A DNA stretch of 64,000 nucleotides from CAYLYM01 sp964387645. GTDB lineage: Bacteria > Calditrichota > Calditrichia > RBG-13-44-9. The stretch lies in the NCBI GenBank assembly GCA_964387645.1, contig CAYLYM010000004.1, forward strand, positions 8,133 through 72,132, in the 5' to 3' direction. How positions within the stretch are numbered: the stretch's first letter is position 1; each line of letters begins with the position of its first letter. Below are positions 46,756 to 54,714 of this stretch, piece by piece. The notes under the pieces are model-generated. The model had not been told where the DNA came from, searched no databases, and saw only the letters and a list, made by a program, of their open reading frames with translations. The translations under genes and the position numbers were made by a program.

Positions 46756-47148
46756 TTATTTAATTTCTACGGTTGCGCCAACTTCTTCTAACTGTTTTTT
46801 AATATCTTCGGCTTCTGCTTTTGAGACACTTTCTTTAATAGGCTTGGGCGCTGATTCTACCAATTCTTTTGCTTCTTTCAATCCCAGACTGGTGATAGCA
46901 CGAACAACTTTAATAACCTGAATTTTCTGAGAACCAATCTCCTTTAGAATAACGTCGAATTCAGTTTTCTCTTCTGCGGCTTCAGCTTCAGCAGCTGCAC
47001 CTGGAACAGCACCGGCAACCGGCATGGCAACTGGAGCAGCAGCCGTCACACCAAATTTTTCTTCAATGTCTTTAACTAACTCCGAAATTTCTAGCATGGT
47101 TGCTTTTTCTAAATATTCCAGAACATCTGCACGAGTGATTTCTGCCAT
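46756..47148 (-). CDS. rplL: 50S ribosomal protein L7/L12
   Basis: The stalk protein that recruits translation GTPases; 130 residues. N-terminal dimerisation helices, an Ala-rich hinge (about 35-58), and the C-terminal domain (EFDVILKEIGSQKIQVIKVVRAITSLGLKEAKELVE). 46 bases after rplJ. Confidence 0.98.
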   Translation of the reverse strand: MAEITRADVLEYLEKATMLEISELVKDIEEKFGVTAAAPVAMPVAGAVPGAAAEAEAAEEKTEFDVILKEIGSQKIQVIKVVRAITSLGLKEAKELVESAPKPIKESVSKAEAEDIKKQLEEVGATVEIK

Positions 47149-47194
47149 TTTTTAATTACCTCCGATTAAAATGTTGTATACTTAATAAATTATC

Positions 47195-47713
47195 CTATTC
47201 TTTCTTTTTGTTCTCTAAAGCATTCAATACATTTATTAAATTGATCATAGCAGTATTTAAGGTGTTTGCCAATTTAACCAAAGGCGATTGTAACATCCCA
47301 ACAAGCTGCCCTAACAATTCTTCTTTCGAAGGAAGTTTCGACAATTTTTCTACCATTTCAGGCCCAAAAACCTTCCCTTCGAACAAAACTGCTTTAAATT
47401 TTACACGTTCTTTTACTTCTTTATTTTTATCCAGAATTTTCGCTGGAAGAGTTGGATCATCATAACTAATTACATAACCATTTACACCTGTTAAATACTC
47501 ATTTAATCCCTCTATACCCGCATTCTGAAAAGAAAGTTTAGCAAGAGTATTTTTTACAACCTTATACTCAATATTGGCTTCTCGAAAATTCCGCCGTAAT
47601 TCATTAGTTATATTGACATCTAATCCAGTAAAATCCAGAAGGTAAATACCATTTGCCCTTCCGAATTTATCCGTCATCTCTTTAACAATCTGTTCTTTCT
47701 GTGGCGTTGGCAT
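47195..47713 (-). CDS. rplJ: 50S ribosomal protein L10
   Basis: Base of the L7/L12 stalk, 172 residues: PTPQKEQIVKEMTDKFGRANGIYLLDFTGLD, with a C-terminal helix that binds L7/L12 dimers. The longest frame starts at TTG 47726-47728, but GAGG lies in the extension and points to the ATG at 47711-47713. Only about 25 bases separate it from rplA, leaving little room for a classical L10 leader hairpin. Confidence 0.96.
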   Translation of the reverse strand: MPTPQKEQIVKEMTDKFGRANGIYLLDFTGLDVNITNELRRNFREANIEYKVVKNTLAKLSFQNAGIEGLNEYLTGVNGYVISYDDPTLPAKILDKNKEVKERVKFKAVLFEGKVFGPEMVEKLSKLPSKEELLGQLVGMLQSPLVKLANTLNTAMINLINVLNALENKKKE

Positions 47714-47738
47714 AACCCTATTCCTCAAAATTTATCTT

Positions 47739-48440
47739 TTAGTCTTGATATTCTTGAACGTTAGTTACCATTTTGATTCCTGGTCCCATTGTATTAGAAA
47801 GGTAAATACTACGCAAATAAGTTCCTTTAGAAGTTGCCGGTTTTAGTTTAACAACAGTTTGAACTACTGTTTTAATATTCTCTTTTAGCTTTTCTGGTTC
47901 AAATGAAGCTTTTCCAACACTGGTATGAATAATACCTGTTTTATCTACGCGGAAATCAATTTTCCCAGCCTTAATTTCCTTAACTGTATTTCCAATATCC
48001 ATCGTAACAGTTCCACTTTTGGGATTGGGCATTAATCCACGCGGCCCAAGGATTCTTCCCAATCGACCCAGATCCTTCATTGATTGAGGAGTTGCCACAA
48101 CAACATCAAAATCTAACCAATTCTCTTTTTGTATTTTTTCGATGTACTCATCATACCCGACGTAATCAGCACCAGCCTGCTTCGCTTCTTCAGCTTTATC
48201 ACCTTTAGCAATAACTAATACTCGTATAGGTTTACCCAACCCGTGGGGTAGCGTAACTGTACCCCGAACCGCTTGATCAGCACGTCTTGGATCGACACCT
48301 AATCGCAACGCAATTTCTACTGATTCATCAAATTTCGCACGGGCAGTTTTCTTAATTAAATCTACTGCCTCGCTTAACGAATACTCTCGCTTTTCTACTA
48401 ATTTGGCTAATTCACGGTATCTCTTACTTCTCTTTTTCAT
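47739..48440 (-). CDS. rplA: 50S ribosomal protein L1
   Basis: L1-stalk protein of 233 residues: KKRSKRYRELAKLVEKREYSLSEAV, then AGADYVGYDEYIEKI and LMPNPKSGTVTMDI. An upstream ATG (48450-48452) opens the longest frame, but AGGA lies between the two and suits the ATG at 48438-48440. 18 bases follow rplK. Confidence 0.96.
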   Translation of the reverse strand: MKKRSKRYRELAKLVEKREYSLSEAVDLIKKTARAKFDESVEIALRLGVDPRRADQAVRGTVTLPHGLGKPIRVLVIAKGDKAEEAKQAGADYVGYDEYIEKIQKENWLDFDVVVATPQSMKDLGRLGRILGPRGLMPNPKSGTVTMDIGNTVKEIKAGKIDFRVDKTGIIHTSVGKASFEPEKLKENIKTVVQTVVKLKPATSKGTYLRSIYLSNTMGPGIKMVTNVQEYQD

Positions 48441-48458
48441 GGATATCCTCATTACAAA

Positions 48459-48884
48459 TTATTCAACAACTTCAATACCCATACTTCTTGCTGTACCCTC
48501 AATAATTCTCATTGCAGCTTCAAGGTTAGCAGCATTCAAATCCGGCATTTTTGTCTTAGCAATTTCTTCTACTTGTTGTTTTGTTACTTTCCCAACTTTT
48601 TTTAAATTTGGTTCTCCCGATCCTTTTTCTATTTTAGCTGCTTTTAATAATAAAGTAGATGCCGGTGGAGTTTTGGTAACAAAACTAAAAGAACGATCTG
48701 CATAAACAGTTATTACAACCGGAATTATATATCCAACTTTATCCTGAGTTTTAGCATTAAAAGCTTTACAAAACTCCATAATATTGACACCATGCTGTCC
48801 TAAAGCAGGACCAACCGGAGGAGAAGGATTTGCTTGACCTGCTGGAATTTGTAATTTAATGTAAGCAATCACTTTCTTGGCCAT
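48459..48884 (-). CDS. rplK: 50S ribosomal protein L11
   Basis: GTPase-centre protein of 141 residues: IKLQIPAGQANPSPPVGPALGQHGVNIMEFCKAFN. The proline-rich thiopeptide-contact segment is intact. Confidence 0.98.
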   Translation of the reverse strand: MAKKVIAYIKLQIPAGQANPSPPVGPALGQHGVNIMEFCKAFNAKTQDKVGYIIPVVITVYADRSFSFVTKTPPASTLLLKAAKIEKGSGEPNLKKVGKVTKQQVEEIAKTKMPDLNAANLEAAMRIIEGTARSMGIEVVE

Positions 48885-48904
48885 ATCAACATCCTAATAT
48901 TTTA

Positions 48905-49441
48905 TTATTTCTCCATTTCAATCTGTAAAAAATCAAGTTCAACCGGCGTTGGACGCCCAAAAATACTTACCGAAACTTTTACTTTCTTTTTCTCTTCGTT
49001 AATCTCTTCTATTATGCCAGTAAAATCGGCAAATGGACCATCAATAACTCGAATAGCATCACCAACCCGAAATGGTACTTCAACACGTTCTGCTTCTGTT
49101 TCTTTCTTCTCTACTTTTCGTAAAACAACCTCCACTTCCTCTGGCTTCACTTCTGTTGGATTATTCCGTGGACCGACAAAACTAATCACTCCAGGAATTT
49201 CCTGAACTAAATGTTTTGTTTGATTATCTAACACCATCTCAATAAGAATATAGCCAGGAAAAAATACCCGATTCTTTAATCGTTTCTTTCCATCACGCAT
49301 TTCTAAAACTGGCTCAGAAGGAACAATTATTCGACCAAATCGATCTTCAAGATGCTTAAATGTAATTTCCTTTTCTAAATGCGCTTTTACTTTATTCTCC
49401 TGGCCAGAATAAACACGTAATGTATACCACTTTTTTTCCAC
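48905..49441 (-). CDS. nusG: Transcription termination/antitermination factor NusG
   Basis: Binds RNA polymerase and couples it to the ribosome; 178 residues. NGN domain (KKWYTLRVYSGQENKVKAHLEKEI, then FFPGYILIEMV) followed by a KOW domain (VGDAIRVIDGPFADFTGIIEEI). The start is GTG 49439-49441. 17 bases after secE. Confidence 0.97.
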   Translation of the reverse strand: MEKKWYTLRVYSGQENKVKAHLEKEITFKHLEDRFGRIIVPSEPVLEMRDGKKRLKNRVFFPGYILIEMVLDNQTKHLVQEIPGVISFVGPRNNPTEVKPEEVEVVLRKVEKKETEAERVEVPFRVGDAIRVIDGPFADFTGIIEEINEEKKKVKVSVSIFGRPTPVELDFLQIEMEK

Positions 49442-49458
49442 GCTTCAATCTGCCTTTT

Positions 49459-49641
49459 TTAGTACAAAATGTTAATTATCTTCGATACAATAGTATCTGT
49501 TAAAAAAATAAAAATTGTAAAAAGTACAGAAACAACAATAACTACTACAGTAGTATTCACTAATTGGTCTTTTTCAGGCCAATGAACTTTTTTCATTTCT
49601 ATCTGCACATCTTCAATAAATTGTTTTGCTTTTTTAATCAT
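49459..49641 (-). CDS. secE: Preprotein translocase subunit SecE
   Basis: Short single-helix form of 60 residues: an amphipathic N-terminus (QFIEDVQIEMKKVHWPEKDQLVNTT) then one membrane helix (VVVIVVSVLFTIFIFLTDTIV). It clamps SecY, encoded downstream in the array. Confidence 0.97.
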   Translation of the reverse strand: MIKKAKQFIEDVQIEMKKVHWPEKDQLVNTTVVVIVVSVLFTIFIFLTDTIVSKIINILY

Positions 49642-49693
49642 TCTCTACACTCACTCTTTTATACAAAAAAACTCATTAACCGGCAATAAAAAG

Positions 49694-49767
49694 CAGGCCT
49701 GGAGGGACTCGAACCCCCAACCCCCGGTTTTGGAGACCGGTGCTCTAGCCAATTGAGCTACAGGCCT
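49694..49767 (-). tRNA. trnW: tRNA-Trp (anticodon CCA)
   Basis: A 74-nt cloverleaf on the minus strand. The acceptor arms AGGCCTG and CAGGCCT pair, the anticodon loop reads CTCCAAA, and the T-loop GTTCGAGTC is standard. The CCA end is not encoded. It lies between rpmG and secE, inside the protein-coding array, so it must be cut out of the message. Confidence 0.97.
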
Positions 49768-49782
49768 AAACCAATCAACGAG

Positions 49783-49932
49783 CTATCTCGTTTCTTTATG
49801 CACTGTATGTTTATTACAATAACGACAATATTTTTTGTACTCCACCCTTTGAGGATGAAGTCTTTTATTTTTTGTCGTCGTATAATTTCTTCGCCTACAA
49901 ACTGTGCATTCCAGGGTAATAATTTCGCGCAC
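49783..49932 (-). CDS. rpmG: 50S ribosomal protein L33, zinc-binding type
   Basis: A 49-residue frame, GTG 49930-49932 to TAG 49783-49785: MREIITLECTVCRRRNY, then KRLHPQRVEYKKYCRYCNKHTVHKE. Four cysteines (CTVC and CRYC) show the zinc-binding form. AGAGG lies upstream at a suitable distance. Located between tuf and tRNA-Trp, as in many bacteria. Confidence 0.96.
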   Translation of the reverse strand: MREIITLECTVCRRRNYTTTKNKRLHPQRVEYKKYCRYCNKHTVHKETR

Positions 49933-49959
49933 TTTCTACCTCTAGTTTAAACCGGTTAA

Positions 49960-51150
49960 TTATTCAATAATTTCTGTTACAACACCAGCCCCTACGGTTC
50001 GACCACCTTCGCGAATAGCAAATCGAAGTTCCTTTTCCATAGCAATTGGTTTTTGCAATTCTACTAAAATTTCAACATTATCACCTGGCATTACCATTTC
50101 CACACCCTCTGGCAACATAATCGTACCTGTCACATCAGTAGTCCTGAAGTAGAACTGCGGACGATAGTTATTAAAGAAGGGAGTATGACGACCACCCTCT
50201 TCTTTTTTCAATACGTATACCTGACCCTTAAATTTTGTATGGGGCGTAATGGACCCCGGAGCAGCAACAACCATACCACGTTGTAATTCGTCTTTTTCGA
50301 CACCACGCAAAAGCAGACCGACATTATCGCCAGCAATACCTTCATCAAGAATTTTACGGAACATTTCTACACCTGTAACTACTGTTTTTCGGTGAGCACC
50401 CAGACCAACAATTTCCACTTCGTCACCTGTCTTCACCTTACCTCGTTCGATCCTTCCTGTACCAACTGTCCCACGACCAGTAATTGAGAAAACATCTTCA
50501 ATTGGCATTAAAAATGGTTTATCTACATCACGTTGTGGAGTAGGAATGTATTCATCAATAGCATCCATTAACTCGTCTATACATTTTGTTTTCTCTGGAT
50601 CATCAGGATGGTTCATTGCTTCAAGAGCACTTCCACGGATTACTGGTACTTCATCTCCAGGAAAATCATATTGTGAGAGCAGCTCACGAACTTCCAGCTC
50701 TACCAAATCTAACAACTCAGGATCATCTACCTGATCAATTTTGTTCAGGAAAACAACAATGTATGGTACATTTACCTGACGGGCTAGCAAGATATGCTCC
50801 CTGGTTTGAGGCATTGGACCATCTGCAGCACTCACTACCAGTATAGCCCCATCCATCTGCGCAGCGCCTGTAATCATATTTTTAATGTAGTCAGCATGAC
50901 CAGGACAATCTACGTGAGCATAATGTCTTTTATCAGTTTGATATTCTACATGTGCAGTGGCAATGGTAATTCCACGTTCGCGTTCTTCTGGAGCATTATC
51001 AATACTGTCGAAGCTACGAACTTCGGCCAATCCTTTTTTGGCCAAATGCATTGTGATAGCTGCTGTTAATGTGGTCTTTCCATGGTCCACATGTCCAATG
51101 GTACCAATATTTACGTGTGGCTTTGTGCGTTCGTACTTTTGCTTAGCCAT
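49960..51150 (-). CDS. tuf: Elongation factor Tu
   Basis: GTPase that delivers aminoacyl-tRNA; 396 residues. G1 GHVDHGKT at 19-26, switch I with ERERGITIATAHVEY, G3 DCPGHADY, G4 NKID. Domains 2 and 3 are intact (GRGTVGTGRIERG, FNNYRPQFYFRTTDVTG). This is the only tuf in the window and sits just after four tRNA genes, like tufB of E. coli. Confidence 0.98.
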   Translation of the reverse strand: MAKQKYERTKPHVNIGTIGHVDHGKTTLTAAITMHLAKKGLAEVRSFDSIDNAPEERERGITIATAHVEYQTDKRHYAHVDCPGHADYIKNMITGAAQMDGAILVVSAADGPMPQTREHILLARQVNVPYIVVFLNKIDQVDDPELLDLVELEVRELLSQYDFPGDEVPVIRGSALEAMNHPDDPEKTKCIDELMDAIDEYIPTPQRDVDKPFLMPIEDVFSITGRGTVGTGRIERGKVKTGDEVEIVGLGAHRKTVVTGVEMFRKILDEGIAGDNVGLLLRGVEKDELQRGMVVAAPGSITPHTKFKGQVYVLKKEEGGRHTPFFNNYRPQFYFRTTDVTGTIMLPEGVEMVMPGDNVEILVELQKPIAMEKELRFAIREGGRTVGAGVVTEIIE

Positions 51151-51239
51151 TAGATTTCCTCCAAGATTACCTTAAGTTAATTAAACAGAAACTTATTTTA
51201 ATTTTAAATTAAAAAATTTTCAAAAAACACAATAAAAAG

Positions 51240-51312
51240 AGCCCACGACCGGGATTGAACCGGTGACCTCATCCTTACCAAGGATGTGCTCTACCGACTG
51301 AGCTACGTGGGC
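51240..51312 (-). tRNA. trnT: tRNA-Thr (anticodon GGT)
   Basis: A 73-nt cloverleaf on the minus strand. Acceptor GCCCACG pairs with CGTGGGC, and the anticodon stem CATCC/GGATG encloses TTGGTAA. Last of the four tRNAs before tuf. Confidence 0.96.
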
Positions 51313-51360
51313 TACAAGACACTATTTGGAATTGCAAAAAGGTAAACAACCATTTTGCAG

Positions 51361-51433
51361 AGCGGAGGACGGGACTCGAACCCGCAACCAACAGCTTGGA
51401 AGGCTGTGACTCTACCAATTGAGTTACCCCCGC
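51361..51433 (-). tRNA. trnG: tRNA-Gly (anticodon TCC)
   Basis: A 73-nt cloverleaf on the minus strand. Acceptor GCGGGGG pairs with CCTCCGC (one G-T pair) and the anticodon loop reads CTTCCAA. The T-loop GTTCGAGTC is standard. Confidence 0.95.
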
Positions 51434-51493
51434 CTTTTTGTGTTCCCTTTTTCCAACTCCTCGCTCGTAGCCCTAACGCTCGAGCTATCCTTG

Positions 51494-51576
51494 TGGGGAG
51501 GGGAGGATTCGAACCTCCGAAGGCTTCTGCCGCCAGATTTACAGTCTGGTGCGTTTGACCGCTTCGCTACCTCCCC
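51494..51576 (-). tRNA. trnY: tRNA-Tyr (anticodon GTA)
   Basis: A class II tRNA of 83 nt on the minus strand. Acceptor GGGGAGG pairs with CCTCCCC, the anticodon loop reads CTGTAAA, and a long variable arm (GCGGCAGAAGCCTTC) follows. No CCA is encoded. Confidence 0.96.
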
Positions 51577-51593
51577 ATAATTTTCATTCGTCG

Positions 51594-51666
51594 AGCCGAT
51601 GAGAGGACTCGAACCTCCAACCGACTGATTACAAATCAGTTGCTCTACCAATTGAGCTACATCGGC
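51594..51666 (-). tRNA. trnT: tRNA-Thr (anticodon TGT)
   Basis: A 73-nt cloverleaf on the minus strand. Acceptor GCCGATG pairs with CATCGGC, and the anticodon stem CTGA/TCAG encloses TTTGTAA. It is the first gene of the array. Confidence 0.96.
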
Positions 51667-51721
51667 AATATATATTATTCTATTAACCCTCTCCAACCCC
51701 TATTCTAAAATTTTTAGCCCA

Positions 51722-51752
51722 CAAATATAACAAAATATATTTTGAAGGCAAT
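51722..51752 (-). promoter_or_regulatory. Candidate promoter for the tRNA-tuf-ribosomal array
   Basis: Minus-strand ATTG (51749-51752) is followed, after 19 bases, by TATATTTG (51722-51729), fitting the Bacteroidota pattern TTTG-N19-TAnnTTTG except for one base. The same bases give TTGCCT-N16-TATATT in sigma70 terms. A GTGGGC run follows the -10 box, and A/T tracts (the palindrome at 51750-51769) lie upstream like an UP element. Both features suit a growth-regulated stable RNA promoter. Confidence 0.55.
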
Positions 51753-51769
51753 AAAAAAATTTTTTTATT
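51750..51769. repeat. Perfect AT palindrome upstream of the tRNA cluster
   Basis: AATAAAAAAATTTTTTTATT reads the same on both strands. It borders the candidate promoter and follows the dppB-like gene. It could be an UP element, a bend, or a weak terminator for the upstream gene; no GC stem supports strong termination. Confidence 0.6.
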
Positions 51770-51828
51770 ACAGTTTAAAATTGACAAAAAGATTCTTTAA
51801 TTTTTAATTTTCTGTTTGATTTTCTTAC

Positions 51829-52749
51829 TTATCTTAAACGGACCCTAGGATCAACATAAGCATACAAAATATCTGTAATAAAATTAACTATCAAATACAA
51901 CAGTGCAATAACCAGAATAGCACCCTGAACCACTGGATAGTCTCTTCTAAGTATTGAATAAATAAGTAAACGACCAATCCCTGGATATGAAAACACAACT
52001 TCAGTAATAATTGCACCACCCAATAATGCGCCCAACTGTAAACCCAAAATGGTAATTACCGGTATCAAAGTATTCTTAAGAGCGTGATGCAATATTATTT
52101 TTCTCCTGTTTAAACCTTTTGCATAAGCTGTTCGAATGTATTCCTGATTCAATACCTCGACCATCGAAGCTCGAACCATACGTGTTGTTAAAGCCGAAAG
52201 ACCAAATCCAAGAGTAATTGAAGGTAATATCAAATTTTGCAAATTCGTAGAACCAACTACTGGTAAAATCTTTAAATGTACAGAAAACAAAATAATCAAT
52301 AAAGGCCCCAACCAAAAAACTGGCATACTAATTCCCAGAATTGTAGTAAAAAGAATGATATAATCTGGCCATTTACGTTGAAAGATTGCAGAAAGTATCC
52401 CTAATGGTATAGCTATCATAATTGAAAACAATAAAGAGCAAAATGCTAGTATCGCAGTTGCTGGTAATTTTTGTAAAATAAGTTTTAAAACTTCTTCTCG
52501 ATGATAAATGGATATTCCCAGATTTCCACCAAACAATTCTTTCCAAAATTTCACATATTGCTCTAAAAGTGGCTGATTAAGTCCCAATTGTTTTCTTAAT
52601 GCTTCTAAATCTGCAGCACGAGCATTTTCGCCTAGCATTAGAACTACCGGATCCCCTGGTACTAGATGTATAATCAAAAATACTGCCGTTACTACACTTA
52701 TCAATACTGGAATGAATGTTAACAATCGTTTTTTAAGATATTCTCTCAT
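51829..52749 (-). CDS. Oligopeptide/dipeptide-type ABC transporter permease (DppB/OppB family)
   Basis: An inner-membrane permease of 306 residues with about six membrane helices. The family start (LKKRLLTFIPVLISVVTAVFLIIHLVPGDPV) and the EAA loop region (RRKIILHHALKNTLIPVITILGLQLGALLGG, about 213-243) are clear. It normally works with a second permease (DppC), ATPases and a binding protein, none of which are in this window, so it is an orphan or is split from its partners. The substrate could be peptides, nickel or sugars; it cannot be told here. About 77 bases separate its stop from the array promoter. Confidence 0.9.
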   Translation of the reverse strand: MREYLKKRLLTFIPVLISVVTAVFLIIHLVPGDPVVLMLGENARAADLEALRKQLGLNQPLLEQYVKFWKELFGGNLGISIYHREEVLKLILQKLPATAILAFCSLLFSIMIAIPLGILSAIFQRKWPDYIILFTTILGISMPVFWLGPLLIILFSVHLKILPVVGSTNLQNLILPSITLGFGLSALTTRMVRASMVEVLNQEYIRTAYAKGLNRRKIILHHALKNTLIPVITILGLQLGALLGGAIITEVVFSYPGIGRLLIYSILRRDYPVVQGAILVIALLYLIVNFITDILYAYVDPRVRLR

Positions 52750-53125
52750 TAAAATCTTTTATTATAAAAACTATAACTAACAATATTATAGTTATTGATT
52801 TAAATTTAATGTACCAAGCTTTATTAAACAACATTAAACAACTATAAAGGGAGTTTTGAGAAAAATCTTGATTCGGTAAAACTAAATAGCTTATATTTTT
52901 ACGTCATTATTAAATGATATTATAATATTTATGTATATTTATATCAAAAGATTTTATTAAATTATTTCGATATTCTATTGTTTTAATGGAAATTAAATTA
53001 AAGCAGTAAAGAAGTTATTTTTTTGTATTCAACTCAAATAAAATGTTTATTTTTTTTGATTAATCAAAAGAAAAATCGCTGGAACAAATATTCCATAAGT
53101 TATCCATAAATTAAAAGAGGCCACT
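52750..53125. other. Intergenic region between divergent genes
   Basis: A 376-base, very AT-rich gap between the dppB-like gene (leftward) and the PLP-enzyme gene (rightward). I see no gene, tRNA, hairpin terminator or riboswitch (no SAM-type conserved core). A GAGG ribosome site lies just before the ATG at 53126. Confidence 0.6.
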
Positions 53126-54319
53126 ATGAGGAAATTTGATATTTCGAAAGCAAAGTTTGCAACTTTATGTGTGCACGGTTCAGGAAGAATCGATGAAAAA
53201 ACTGGAGCTATTTCTACTCCGATTTATCAAAGTTCAACATTTGCTTTTCAAAGCGTAAAACAAGGATCAGCATTATTTGCTGGTGAAAAAGAGGGATACG
53301 TTTATACAAGATTGGGAAATCCCACTCAAACCGCGCTGGAAAGAGAAATGGCATTTCTTGAAGGAGGAGAAAAAGCATTAGCCTTTGCATCTGGTATGGC
53401 AGCAATTTCAGGAGTTATCCTGTATTTGTGCCGAAATGGGGATAATTTTGTATCAAGCGATACTGTTTACGGCGGAACACATAACCTATATAAGGAAACG
53501 CTTCCTCTTTGGAATATTCAAGCACGGGAGGTAGATGCAACGAATTTAGAAAACATCGAACAGGCGATTGATGAAAAAACTAGACTTATTTTCATAGAAT
53601 CACCCGCCAATCCAACTTTATCCATTATCGACATTAAAGGATGTGCTGAGATAGCTAAAAAACATAATATACCTTTAGTTGTCGATAATACATTTGCAAC
53701 ACCTTATCTTCAAAAACCATTAGAATTAGGTGCAGATATTGTTATTCATAGCGCAACAAAATATATTGGTGGTCATGGGGACACAGTTGCTGGAATTGTA
53801 ATTGGTAAAAAAACATTTATTGAAAATTTAAAAGCACATATCTTACGAGATATTGGAGGAATCATTAGTCCATTAAACGCGTGGTTATTGCTTCGAGGTT
53901 TAAAAACTTTACCTGTACGAATGGATAGACATTGCGCAAATGCTATGGAAATAGCTAAATTTTTATCTTTACATCCAAAAATTAATTGGGTCCGCTACCC
54001 TGGACTAAGCACTCATCCACAACATGAACTAGCTAAAAAACAAATGACAAATTTCGGCGGAATGGTAACATTCGAAGTAAAAGGTGGTAGAAAAGCTGGG
54101 GAAAGATTGTTAGATAGTGTTGGATTAATAACGTTAGCAGTTAGCCTTGGAGATTGTGATAGCTTAATTGAACACCCGGCCTCAATGACTCATTCGACTT
54201 ATTCTACTGAAGAATTAAAAGAAATTGGCATCACCGAAGGAATGATTCGTTTATCCGTTGGATTAGAGGATCCCGAGGACATCATCACAGATTTAAAATT
54301 GGGACTAAAGCAAATATAA
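53126..54319 (+). CDS. PLP-dependent sulfur amino acid enzyme (methionine gamma-lyase / cystathionine gamma-synthase family)
   Basis: A 397-residue member of the Cys/Met metabolism PLP family. Visible features: the cofactor phosphate site (YTRLGNPTQTALE, then FASGMAAISGV), DNTFATPYLQKPLELGADIVIHSATKYIGGHGD with the Schiff-base lysine K212, and the C-terminal EHPASMTHSTYS substrate-contact stretch. The residue after TVYG is Gly, not the Cys typical of well-studied methionine gamma-lyases, so a synthase or cystathionine lyase is equally possible. It stands alone on the plus strand with no sulfur-metabolism neighbour. Confidence 0.88.
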   Translation: MRKFDISKAKFATLCVHGSGRIDEKTGAISTPIYQSSTFAFQSVKQGSALFAGEKEGYVYTRLGNPTQTALEREMAFLEGGEKALAFASGMAAISGVILYLCRNGDNFVSSDTVYGGTHNLYKETLPLWNIQAREVDATNLENIEQAIDEKTRLIFIESPANPTLSIIDIKGCAEIAKKHNIPLVVDNTFATPYLQKPLELGADIVIHSATKYIGGHGDTVAGIVIGKKTFIENLKAHILRDIGGIISPLNAWLLLRGLKTLPVRMDRHCANAMEIAKFLSLHPKINWVRYPGLSTHPQHELAKKQMTNFGGMVTFEVKGGRKAGERLLDSVGLITLAVSLGDCDSLIEHPASMTHSTYSTEELKEIGITEGMIRLSVGLEDPEDIITDLKLGLKQI

Positions 54320-54477
54320 CAAATGTTATAGAATTGATAATAATGAAAAATATTACATTACAGTTAAGTTATCTTTGTTATATTATTTAAATCAATGCAA
54401 GATTCGTAATATGGTGATAATAATTTCTTTGTGGAATTACATTTTCAATGGTACTTTGCTAATCGTTAATTTAAAAA

Positions 54478-54714
54478 TTAACATTCAACAACCAAACAAG
54501 TAGTAGTATCAATAACACCATCTAAACTATGAATATCAGCCAATATAAGCTTTCCTAATTCTTTCATATCTTTTGCTTCAATGTAAACAATCGCATCATA
54601 AGGCCCAGTGACTGGATCTGTTTTTTTGACACCTTCGATTTCCGTTATTTGTTGAACAACATTTTTTATTTTGTTCGGAGAAATTCGGACTAAGGCATAG
54701 GCTTTTATACCCAT
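54478..54714 (-). CDS. Stand-alone Lrp/AsnC ligand-binding (RAM) domain protein
   Basis: The 78-residue protein is a single alpha/beta RAM domain: IKAYALVRISPNKIKNVVQQITEIEGV, then VTGPYDAIVYIEAKDMKELGKLI. It lacks the helix-turn-helix of Lrp. Such domains form ring oligomers that bind amino acids. It is convergent with the neighbouring PLP enzyme; any link is speculative. Confidence 0.85.
   Translation of the reverse strand: MGIKAYALVRISPNKIKNVVQQITEIEGVKKTDPVTGPYDAIVYIEAKDMKELGKLILADIHSLDGVIDTTTCLVVEC

Noticed and set aside
47714..47738. Classical L10(L12)4 autoregulatory leader before rplJ
   Set aside because: Only about 25 bases separate rplA and rplJ, too few for the known kink-turn leader unless it lies within rplA.
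51355..51558. A 67-codon plus-strand frame antisense to the tRNA cluster
   Set aside because: Covers the complements of tRNA-Gly and tRNA-Tyr and has no coding features of its own.
51424..51696. A 90-codon minus-strand open frame with a DVAQLVEQLICNQ-like translation
   Set aside because: It runs through tRNA-Gly, tRNA-Tyr and tRNA-Thr. This translation is a well-known artefact of reading through tRNA genes.
51667..51828. Possible Rho-independent terminator for the dppB-like gene
   Set aside because: Only an AT palindrome is present; there is no GC-rich stem, so strong termination cannot be supported.
52750..53125. Possible SAM or other sulfur-related riboswitch before the PLP enzyme
   Set aside because: The region is almost pure A/T and lacks any conserved riboswitch core or hairpin.
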